From positions 1 to 7,757 of the forward strand of contig JAKFWB010000090.1 in assembly GCA_021732945.1 (NCBI GenBank): a DNA stretch of 7,757 bases, read 5' to 3'. This document shows, piece after piece, positions 1-5,248 of the stretch; the stretch's first letter is position 1; every line of letters starts with the position of its first letter. The notes under the pieces were generated by a model that was given only the letters and a program-made list of their open reading frames with translations, made no database searches and was not told where the DNA came from. Source of the DNA: Porphyrobacter sp. (lineage in GTDB: Bacteria > Pseudomonadota > Alphaproteobacteria > Sphingomonadales > Sphingomonadaceae). Position numbers and translations under genes: made by a program.

Positions 1-492
1 CTTGCGGATGGTCCCCCTCCCCGTTCCGGGGAGGATTTGCCCGACCTCATCCTGATCGACGGCGGCAAGGGCCAGATGTCCAGCGTCATGCGCGTGCTCG
101 AAGAGATCGGCATCGCCGACGACATCGCGGTGATCGGCATCGCCAAAGGGCCGCATCATGGGCGTGAGGGGCGCGAGGTGTTCCACTTTCCCGACGGGCG
201 CGAGAAGCAGTTGCCGGTCAATTCGCCGCTCCTGTTCCACTTGCAGAACCTGCGCGACGAAGTGCACCGCTATGTCATCGACGCACACCGGGCCAAGCGG
301 TCGAAGGCGATCACCGCGAGCCCGCTCGACGAGATCCCCGGCATCGGCCCGGCCCGCAAACGCGCGCTGTTGCTGCATTTCGGCACGGCCAGCAAGGTCC
401 GCGCCGCCGCCTTGGAAGACCTGCAACGCGCTCCGGGTGTCAGCGAGGCAGTGGCGCGCAAGATTTACGATTTCTACCATGCTGGCGGGTAA
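1..492 (+). CDS. uvrC: UvrABC excinuclease subunit C, C-terminal part (partial at left edge)
   Basis: UvrC makes the two incisions around a DNA lesion in cytoplasmic nucleotide excision repair, together with UvrA and UvrB. The frame is open from base 1 and ends at a TAA, giving 163 residues of an expected ~600-650. Visible are the LILIDGGKGQ motif of the RNase H-like endonuclease half (residues 16-25; the Asp is a conserved acidic residue of that fold), the DEVHRYVIDAHRAKRSKA segment (about 89-106) with its conserved His, and a C-terminal tandem helix-hairpin-helix DNA-binding domain (PGIGPARKRALLLHFG about 113-128; PGVSEAVARKIYDF about 145-158). The N-terminal GIY-YIG and UvrBC-binding parts lie outside the window. 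The first ~14 residues (LADGPPPRSGEDLP) are Pro/Gly-rich and encoded by a palindrome, unlike the rest. The next gene starts 9 nt downstream, so the two are probably co-transcribed. Family assignment is very secure. Confidence 0.97.
   Translation, partial: LADGPPPRSGEDLPDLILIDGGKGQMSSVMRVLEEIGIADDIAVIGIAKGPHHGREGREVFHFPDGREKQLPVNSPLLFHLQNLRDEVHRYVIDAHRAKRSKAITASPLDEIPGIGPARKRALLLHFGTASKVRAAALEDLQRAPGVSEAVARKIYDFYHAGG
16..34. repeat. GC-rich palindrome inside uvrC coding sequence
   Basis: An 8-bp perfect inverted repeat (CCTCCCCG, loop TTC, CGGGGAGG) lies in frame within uvrC just before the LILIDGGKGQ motif. Together with the flanking GATGGTCCCC it resembles, from memory, a dispersed palindromic repeat of sphingomonad genomes. 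The left part of any such element would lie outside the window. That it is a repeat family member is inference; the palindrome itself is directly visible. Confidence 0.5.
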
Positions 493-501
493 GACGGGTG
501 C

Positions 502-1326
502 ATGACGCAATTTGCCTTCGCTATGGTTTCGATGTTCGGCGTTCCGGCGATGATCGTCGCGCTGCTGATCGTCGCGCATCGGCTGACCCCGGCACCGGTC
601 TGGAAGACCCTGCCGGTCCAGACGGCCGCGACGCTCGCCTTCCTGTCGTGCATTGGCCTGCCGGTTCTGATCCTCAATATCGACAGCCAGGGCGATTACT
701 TCGACGATGAAACCGCGCTGGTCAGCGAGGCTTTCGGCCTGCCCGATGGTGTTACGGTTGACCGGCAGGGAGACAAGACCGTGCGGCTGGGCGATTGCTG
801 GCGCAACGCGGTCAACTGGCGATCGGATGTGACCTTTCCCAACGCCGCCGCTTTTGACCATTGGCACGCGAGCCAAAGCTTCCAGGATGGGATCACCCGA
901 CAAGTCGCAGGCTATTTTGGTCAGCCCCCAGCGCGGGTGAGCGTAGCCTCGGGTGCGCTTGATCTGCTGCCGCGCGACCCGCAATATGTGCTGTCCGACA
1001 AGAGCGGTTCCTACCAGCGCAATGTCCGGATTCTCGAATTCTATCGACCATTCGTCTGCGCGGCGATTGACCGCAAGGCGGATGGCAGCATCGCCCTGCG
1101 CCGCTGCGATCCGATTGCCGAGGGCGGAGACGTGGGCAATGCCGGGCAAGTGATCGTCAATCCGGACGCGACGAAACGAACGCTGGACGGGCGGATCTAT
1201 TACGCAAGCGGGCCGTCCACTTGCACCAATCCGGTCCGCCGCGCCGTCAACACCGCGCTGGGGCTGCCGCATCCCGAGGGCGGCGCACCCAACACACAGA
1301 TCGGTGGAAGCCTGCCGATCTTCTAA
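502..1326 (+). CDS. Hypothetical membrane-anchored protein downstream of uvrC
   Basis: I do not recognise this 274-residue protein as a member of a named family. Two hydrophobic segments are visible at about residues 5-26 and 40-60, joined by a short loop containing R27 and K35. By the positive-inside rule that loop is cytoplasmic, so the ~210-residue C-terminal domain would lie in the periplasm. That domain has four cysteines (C99, C186, C202, C241), which could form disulfides, and contains a D-rich stretch right after TM2 (DSQGDYFDDE). The ATG follows the uvrC TAA by 9 nt with only a weak Shine-Dalgarno (GACGGG), suggesting translation in the wake of uvrC. High codon-position GC and lack of a competing frame support it as real. 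It ends just before a hairpin facing the convergent OmpA-family gene. A role in DNA repair should not be assumed from position alone. Confidence 0.8.
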   Translation: MTQFAFAMVSMFGVPAMIVALLIVAHRLTPAPVWKTLPVQTAATLAFLSCIGLPVLILNIDSQGDYFDDETALVSEAFGLPDGVTVDRQGDKTVRLGDCWRNAVNWRSDVTFPNAAAFDHWHASQSFQDGITRQVAGYFGQPPARVSVASGALDLLPRDPQYVLSDKSGSYQRNVRILEFYRPFVCAAIDRKADGSIALRRCDPIAEGGDVGNAGQVIVNPDATKRTLDGRIYYASGPSTCTNPVRRAVNTALGLPHPEGGAPNTQIGGSLPIF

Positions 1327-1327
1327 A

Positions 1328-1359
1328 GCGGCTGCGGCAACCCAAAAGCCGCCGCAGCC
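1328..1359. terminator. Hairpin between convergent genes, possible bidirectional terminator
   Basis: GGCTGCGGC (1330-1338) is a perfect 9-bp inverted match to GCCGCAGCC (1351-1359), with a 12-nt loop rich in A and C. It sits in the 40-nt space between the TAA of the plus-strand membrane protein (1324-1326) and the TAA of the minus-strand OmpA-family gene (1367-1369). There is no good T-tract on either side, so intrinsic termination may be partial. Placement and stem strength support the call. Confidence 0.55.
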
Positions 1360-1366
1360 TGCGCGC

Positions 1367-2272
1367 TTATTGCCCGTCGAGCGCCTTGCTCACCAGCACA
1401 TTCACCGAAACGCGGCGGTTCTGCGCGCGCCCGGCCGCTGAGCTATTGTCCGCCGCAGGGTCGGCGGTGGCCAACCCGGTCGGGGTCAGCATCCGGTAGG
1501 GCTTCCATTTGCAGACCTGCTGCAAGTGGTTGACCACGGCGGCGGCCCGCTTTTCGCTCAGGGTCTGGTTGACCTCCTGCGAACCGGTGGAATCGGTGTA
1601 GCCCAGCACCAGCATCAGCGAATTTTCATCGGCATTGGCTTGCTCCGCTGCGGCGCACAGTTCGGCCCGCGCGCCGGGTGTCAGCACCGACTTGCCGGTG
1701 TCGAAATAGACGTTGGTGGTGCCCTTGAGGTTGTACTTGTCGATATCGCCCAGCCGTCCGCGCAGAGCCTCGGTGGCGGCGGCGTTCTGCTTGATCGCGG
1801 CGCCTTGCTCGGCAAACTGGAACGCTGTGCCGCCGCGGATCATCGCTGCGATCTGGCGATCATCGCTGGTGAAGCGCACTTCGCTGGCGACCAGACCCTC
1901 CCCAAATTGCGACGTCTTCACGGTCACCGGCAGGCCGGGGATGAGCGCGGATTGATCAAGCGTCTTGTTGCCAATCCCCAGAAAGCCGCCGCGCGTGCGG
2001 ATTTCGGTTTCGGGGTGCAGTGTGATCGTGGTGGCGTTGCCATCCTCGCCGGTTACCATCAGGCGCTGGCCTTGCCGGGCAGAGATGATGCCGGTAACCT
2101 TGGGCCCTTCGCTCATCTCGGTGATCGGGGGCAGATTGCCGTAGACGGTGGTCAAGACCCGTGCGTCATCGGCCGCAGGGGCCGTCTGTGCAGAGACGCT
2201 GGTGGTGATGGCTGCCGCGCCCAGCAGCGTGGCCAGCGCGAACTTGTGCGCAAGAAGAGTTGTGGTTTTCAC
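1367..2272 (-). CDS. OmpA-family protein with C-terminal peptidoglycan-binding domain
   Basis: This 301-residue exported protein probably tethers the envelope to peptidoglycan. A Sec signal peptide occupies residues 1-28 (hydrophobic FALATLLGAAAITTSVSA, cleavage before QT). Residues about 55-135 form a beta-rich segment with the pattern of DUF5666-type domains (GIISARQGQRLMV, later HPETEIRT and VTVKTSQF). A short helical linker (about 140-180) leads to the OmpA_C domain (about 185-296): NVYFDTGKSVLTPGA, then GYTDSTGS, LSEKRAAAVVNHL and AQNRRVSV. D227 and R242 are 15 residues apart, the spacing of the diaminopimelate-binding Asp and Arg known from Acinetobacter OmpA. C206 and C254 could pair. 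There is no N-terminal OmpA beta-barrel, so it is not a classical porin-like OmpA. The start is GTG, chosen because AGGAG lies 9 nt upstream and the signal peptide begins there. Confidence 0.92.
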   Translation of the reverse strand: MKTTTLLAHKFALATLLGAAAITTSVSAQTAPAADDARVLTTVYGNLPPITEMSEGPKVTGIISARQGQRLMVTGEDGNATTITLHPETEIRTRGGFLGIGNKTLDQSALIPGLPVTVKTSQFGEGLVASEVRFTSDDRQIAAMIRGGTAFQFAEQGAAIKQNAAATEALRGRLGDIDKYNLKGTTNVYFDTGKSVLTPGARAELCAAAEQANADENSLMLVLGYTDSTGSQEVNQTLSEKRAAAVVNHLQQVCKWKPYRMLTPTGLATADPAADNSSAAGRAQNRRVSVNVLVSKALDGQ

Positions 2273-2281
2273 AGCATTTCG

Positions 2282-2286
2282 CTCCT
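2282..2286 (-). promoter_or_regulatory. Shine-Dalgarno of the OmpA-family gene, shared with a 2-codon start-stop
   Basis: AGGAG on the minus strand lies 9 nt before the GTG start at 2272 and 4 nt before an out-of-frame ATG at 2277. That ATG reads ATG-CTG-TGA (2277-2269), and its stop overlaps the GTG start codon. The better spacing favours GTG as the real start; the tiny start-stop could tune initiation. Confidence 0.6.
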
Positions 2287-2380
2287 GTCATTCGGGCCGA
2301 CGATCCCTTGGGTGGCCCTTGGTGGCGTTTTGTCTTGAACGCGTGGTTGTTGGGCAACACCTTGCTATCAGATGAACGTG

Positions 2381-2409
2381 ATAGTGCCGGATGCCACATG
2401 AGCGGGCAA
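2381..2409 (-). promoter_or_regulatory. Weak sigma70-like promoter candidate for the OmpA-family gene
   Basis: On the minus strand TTGCCC (2409-2404) and CACTAT (2386-2381) are separated by 17 nt, about 110 nt upstream of the GTG. They match 4 of 6 and 3 of 6 positions of the E. coli consensus, which could arise by chance in this composition. No better pair was seen between 2290 and 2480. Confidence 0.2.
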
Positions 2410-2500
2410 CCGGGGCAGGTTATGCGACGAGTTGACGCGGTTCTGTTCATCTTGGTGCCTGTTGGAGACACAGGTTACACTGTCCAGAGAATGAAAAGCT

Positions 2501-2583
2501 GCCCCCGCACAGCCCTGCGCGCTGCCCTGCGCGCCGCCCCAGAAGGGCCGCCCGGCGGCATGCAGGCGGCTGTGCGGGCAAGC
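2501..2583. repeat. Large GC-rich imperfect inverted repeat (hairpin)
   Basis: CCCGCACAGCC (2504-2514) is perfectly complementary to GGCTGTGCGGG (2568-2578). Further pairing is possible inward (CTGC with GCAG, TGCC with GGCA, GCCGCC with GGCGGC), giving a mostly paired structure of about 80 nt with a small A-containing apex near 2540-2545. It is not adjacent to a gene end: it lies about 230 nt upstream of the OmpA-family start and about 210 nt downstream of the oxygenase stop. It could be a small structured RNA, a mobile palindromic repeat, or a terminator remnant; the sequence alone does not decide. Confidence 0.55.
2512..2535 (+). repeat. Tandem 12-bp direct repeat in the hairpin's 5' arm
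   Basis: GCCCTGCGCGCT (2512-2523) is followed directly by GCCCTGCGCGCC (2524-2535), identical at 11 of 12 positions. The duplicated unit offers alternative pairings to the 3' arm of the surrounding inverted repeat. Confidence 0.6.
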
Positions 2584-2645
2584 AAGGTGTGGTGCGGCGA
2601 TCATCATGCCGGGCACTTTACGCATTCGGCATGGCAGTAGGAAAG

Positions 2646-2663
2646 CAAAGCGGCGCTGCTTTG
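2646..2663 (-). terminator. Possible weak terminator downstream of the oxygenase gene
   Basis: On the minus strand CAAAGC and GCTTTG form a 6-bp stem around a 6-nt loop, followed by CTTTCCT. It lies about 130 nt past the oxygenase stop codon. The stem is short and the T-run is interrupted, so this is only a candidate. Confidence 0.25.
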
Positions 2664-2789
2664 TCGCCTCAACCACGATCCGGCGGTCGATCTTCTGTTC
2701 GAGGATCGCCAGTGGCAGCCCACCAGTGTTACAGGGTTACGCGCGGCGAGTATTGCTGCCCACTCGACCGGCGTCGTGGCGTCAGAGCG

Positions 2790-4286
2790 TCAGGCTTGGG
2801 CGGATACGCTCGCGCGAAATGCGGCATCGGCGCGCAATTGATCATGCTCGACCCACACCGAATGCGTCCCCGAACACAGCTTGTGCGGCAAAGCGAGGCG
2901 GCAGATCGGGCCTTTGGCGACGTCGCTTGCGTTGAGGATGGCGCATTCGGATGTGCCGGTGTTCTCGTCGATCAGGAAGGTAACGAGATAGCCGTCATCT
3001 TCCGATGTGGCCCCCTTCAAGGGGATCATCGGGCTTTCGCTGGCATAGACGCCTTCAGGCAGGCGATAGACCCATTCTTCGCCGGTCTCGGTATCGTGGC
3101 GGACATAGCCGTTGAACAGGAACCAGCCGGGCCGCGTGGTGGTCGACCAGACATAGCGGCTTTTGCGCATCGCGAAGGCCGGGTTGATCATCCCGAATTC
3201 GACGATCCGGTCGGACAATCGCTCTTCGCGGGTCTCGCCGGTGACGAGGTTGAAGCGCCAGCGATGCAGGCGGCTTTGGAAGGAGTGTTCATCGACGTAA
3301 GCCATCATGTGGCTGTAGCGGCCCATTTCCTCCAGCGGATCGGGCATCGGCTTGGCCTGATGATAGCCTTCGAGGATGACCTCGTCGCCCTCTTCCCAGG
3401 CGTTGGTCCAGTGGAGCACATAGGTCGGTGCGGCGTCGAACCAGCGGATCTCTTCGGGCTGGCCGCGACGCGGGATCAGCGCGAAGCGGGTGGGGATGCC
3501 CTCATGAATACGCGCGGCGTGGATGTTGCGGTTGAGCAGTTCCTCGTCCCAGAACAGCGGCATATCATTGAGGATCGACCAGTTTTTGGTGATCGCCATG
3601 TCATGCGGCAGGCGCGGACCGGGCAGCGGGACGGGCACGTAATGCACCAGTGCGCCGCTACGATCGACCACGCCGTAATGCATGTAAGGCGCATATTTGG
3701 AGTAGTTGAAGAACATCATCTCGCCAGTGGCCTCGTCCACCTTGGGGTGGGCCGAGATGCCGTCGAGCGGCACCCACGGCGCCTTGCCCCGGCTGCCGAG
3801 CGTCACCGGATCGAGCATCCACGCCTCGCCGCATTGGTAGAGCGTGGCGTAGGCGGTCCCGGCGTGGACGATGATGTCTGTGCTGCCGGTGTCCTTCAGC
3901 CCGCCATGCGCGCCAAAGCCGGGACGCTTTGATGTCCCCGCCGGGTCCATCAATCCGCCCCACAGCGATTGGCCTGCAATCTGCTCGGCCTCAAAGCAAT
4001 GGGTGCGCACGAAGCGGTTGCGGTAGCTGGCGCGGCCGCCGCTGATATTGACTTGGTGGATCATCGCATCGCCATCAAAGGGATGGTGACGGCCCAAGGG
4101 CTGGTGCACCTGATTTTCGGTGTTACGCAGGTAGATGCCGTCGATATCGGCCGGGATCGCGCCTTCGATCACCCGCAGTTCGGCGACATCGACTTCTTCA
4201 TGCAGCGGCGTCCACGGCCCCGTCAGATAGGGGTGGTTGGACGGCTCCAGCGAAGTCTTCACCGGCGGGTGGCGCGTGATCTGCAT
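2790..4286 (-). CDS. Carotenoid/lignostilbene-type cleavage oxygenase
   Basis: Non-haem Fe(II) oxygenase of the RPE65/carotenoid cleavage dioxygenase family (PF03055), which splits a carbon-carbon double bond of carotenoids, apocarotenoids or stilbenes with O2. The 498-residue length is typical. The four iron-ligand histidines are all visible in canonical contexts: H180 (GISAHPKVDEATGEMMFFNY), H228 (RLPHDMAIT), H292 (HWTNAWEEGD) and H475 (GTHSVWV). Second-shell Glu candidates E364 (IVEFGMIN) and E417 (ASESPMIP) are present, but the position aligning with RPE65 E148 is Gln (Q151, in ATLYQCGE). No signal peptide is evident, so it is probably cytoplasmic or membrane-associated. The ATG at 4286 is chosen over an upstream ATG at 4352 because AGGGAGAGA lies 4 nt before it; the 22 extra upstream residues look non-conserved. 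It is divergent from usp. The substrate cannot be told from sequence; stilbenes, carotenoids and apocarotenoids are all possible. Confidence 0.93.
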   Translation of the reverse strand: MQITRHPPVKTSLEPSNHPYLTGPWTPLHEEVDVAELRVIEGAIPADIDGIYLRNTENQVHQPLGRHHPFDGDAMIHQVNISGGRASYRNRFVRTHCFEAEQIAGQSLWGGLMDPAGTSKRPGFGAHGGLKDTGSTDIIVHAGTAYATLYQCGEAWMLDPVTLGSRGKAPWVPLDGISAHPKVDEATGEMMFFNYSKYAPYMHYGVVDRSGALVHYVPVPLPGPRLPHDMAITKNWSILNDMPLFWDEELLNRNIHAARIHEGIPTRFALIPRRGQPEEIRWFDAAPTYVLHWTNAWEEGDEVILEGYHQAKPMPDPLEEMGRYSHMMAYVDEHSFQSRLHRWRFNLVTGETREERLSDRIVEFGMINPAFAMRKSRYVWSTTTRPGWFLFNGYVRHDTETGEEWVYRLPEGVYASESPMIPLKGATSEDDGYLVTFLIDENTGTSECAILNASDVAKGPICRLALPHKLCSGTHSVWVEHDQLRADAAFRASVSAQA

Positions 4287-4363
4287 GGTGTCTCTCCCTG
4301 ATCGCAGACTAGCGATGGGCGGCGGGCTGGCAAGCTGGTATGACATCCGCACCGCTGCCGCAT

Positions 4364-4377
4364 TTGATCCCGATCAA
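4364..4377. promoter_or_regulatory. Perfect FNR/FixK (Crp-Fnr family) binding palindrome
   Basis: TTGATCCCGATCAA matches the TTGAT-N4-ATCAA consensus of FNR, Anr and FixK regulators at all ten defined bases. It lies in the 144-bp divergent region between the oxygenase and usp genes, centred 60 bp upstream of the usp ATG and 84 bp upstream of the oxygenase ATG. No second copy was seen elsewhere in the window. In other proteobacteria, FNR/Anr-type activation of universal stress protein genes under low oxygen is established; applying it here is inference. Confidence 0.75.
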
Positions 4378-4399
4378 GGCTCACCGCGCGCAGCTGGGC

Positions 4400-4405
4400 G
4401 ATAAG
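4400..4405 (+). promoter_or_regulatory. usp promoter: -10 element of the predicted FNR-type class II usp promoter
   Basis: GATAAG matches TATAAT at 4 of 6 positions. If transcription starts near 4412, the FNR-like palindrome is centred at -41.5, the standard class II activator position, and the hexamer spans -12 to -7. The resulting 5' leader is about 19 nt and contains the GGGAG Shine-Dalgarno (4419-4423). There is no separate -35 match, as expected for an activator-dependent promoter. Confidence 0.5.
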
Positions 4406-4430
4406 CGGCCTCATCAATGGGAGACACGCG

Positions 4431-5240
4431 ATGAAATCGATTCTGCTTCACATCGACCATGATCGCGCCATGAGCGCCCGGTTGCAGGTGGCGCTGGATA
4501 TTGCGCGGGCGACCAATGGCCACATCACCTGCCTGCAAGCGATCAGCTATGAAGTCTTTGCGCCGGGCGACATTTATGGTTCCGCCATCGCCGCCGCGAT
4601 TCCGGTGATCAAGGAAAATGCCGACAAGCTGCGCGCCGAGACCGAGGCGCAGCTGGAGCACGAAGGCGTGCCGTGGGACTGGCGCTTCACCTATGGCAAT
4701 GCAGCGCACCGCTTGCTCGAAGCCTCGGCTTTGGCTGATATTGTGATCGTCGGCCCCAGCGATCCGGGGGAGCGCGGGCCATCGGCGCTGGTGGGCGATC
4801 TGGTGCTGAAGGTGCAGGCCCCGCTGCTGGTGGTGCCGGAGGGGACCAAGGGCTTTGATCTCAGCGCGCCGATGCTGGTGGCGTGGAACGGTTCGTCAGA
4901 AGCGTGCCATGCACTACGCAGCGCCCTGCCGCTGCTGGCCTGCGCGTGCAAGGTGACGCTGGCGAGCGTGGCTGAACCGTCGGAGAAAGCCCGGTTCGAC
5001 TTCCCCCCAAGCGAAGGCGCGCAATATCTCAGCCGCCACGGGATCGACTGCGACATCGTCGAAATCCCGCGCGGCGAGGCACGGATTGCCGACACGCTTT
5101 TTTCAGCGGCGCAAATGCGCGAATGCGGGGTGATGGTGATGGGCGCTTTCGGCCATTCGCGGCTGGCGGAGATGCTGCTGGGCGGGGTGACGCGGCAGAT
5201 GCTGACAGAGCCTGAGATGCCGATCCTGCTGGCGCATTGA
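4431..5240 (+). CDS. Tandem-domain universal stress protein
   Basis: Cytoplasmic UspA-family protein of 269 residues, about twice the single-domain length, with two Usp folds (about 1-137 and 147-268). Domain 1 begins with MKSILLHID and ends at LLVVPEG, but its nucleotide loop is degenerate (GPSDPGERGPSALVGD). Domain 2 keeps the ATP-binding pattern G-x2-G-x9-G as G238, G241 and G251 (GAFGHSRLAEMLLGGVT), so only this half is likely to bind nucleotide. Such proteins support survival under stress or low oxygen; the exact role of this one is not known. GGGAG at 4419-4423 gives a well-spaced ribosome binding site. A perfect FNR/FixK-type box upstream suggests oxygen-linked control. Its stop lies 8 nt from the convergent MFS gene's stop. 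Confidence 0.93.
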   Translation: MKSILLHIDHDRAMSARLQVALDIARATNGHITCLQAISYEVFAPGDIYGSAIAAAIPVIKENADKLRAETEAQLEHEGVPWDWRFTYGNAAHRLLEASALADIVIVGPSDPGERGPSALVGDLVLKVQAPLLVVPEGTKGFDLSAPMLVAWNGSSEACHALRSALPLLACACKVTLASVAEPSEKARFDFPPSEGAQYLSRHGIDCDIVEIPRGEARIADTLFSAAQMRECGVMVMGAFGHSRLAEMLLGGVTRQMLTEPEMPILLAH

Positions 5241-5248
5241 TCGCTTGA

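Larger units (their letters stand above)
2273..2789. other. 517-bp intergenic region without a convincing gene
   Basis: The left third is the leader and probable promoter region of the minus-strand OmpA-family gene. The middle holds a large GC-rich hairpin with a tandem 12-mer (2501-2583). The right third (about 2590-2789) lies downstream of the minus-strand oxygenase gene and has a small hairpin at 2646-2663. Open frames here are short, or are tails of reading frames antisense to the oxygenase, and none has a good ribosome binding site or a recognisable motif. No tRNA, tmRNA, SRP RNA or RNase P signature was seen. Confidence 0.6.

Noticed and set aside
1526..2338. A 270-codon plus-strand open frame
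   Set aside because: Antisense to the OmpA-family gene, which has a signal peptide and a clear OmpA_C domain.
2641..2841. Plus-strand reading after a TAG, including LNHDPAVDLLFEDRQW, that faintly recalls an acyl-CoA synthetase N-terminus
   Set aside because: No start codon or ribosome binding site, preceded by a stop, and its second part is antisense to the oxygenase C-terminus. The similarity is too slight to call a gene remnant.
2589..3932. A 447-codon plus-strand open frame
   Set aside because: It is antisense to the well-supported oxygenase gene, has no family motif or good ribosome binding site, and is the usual shadow of a GC-rich gene.
4287..4352. N-terminal extension of the oxygenase to an upstream ATG at 4352
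   Set aside because: No Shine-Dalgarno at 4352, whereas AGGGAGAGA sits right before the ATG at 4286; the extra 22 residues do not look like family sequence.
4374..4709. Minus-strand 111-codon frame in the usp region
   Set aside because: Antisense to usp and to its promoter, with no recognisable motif.
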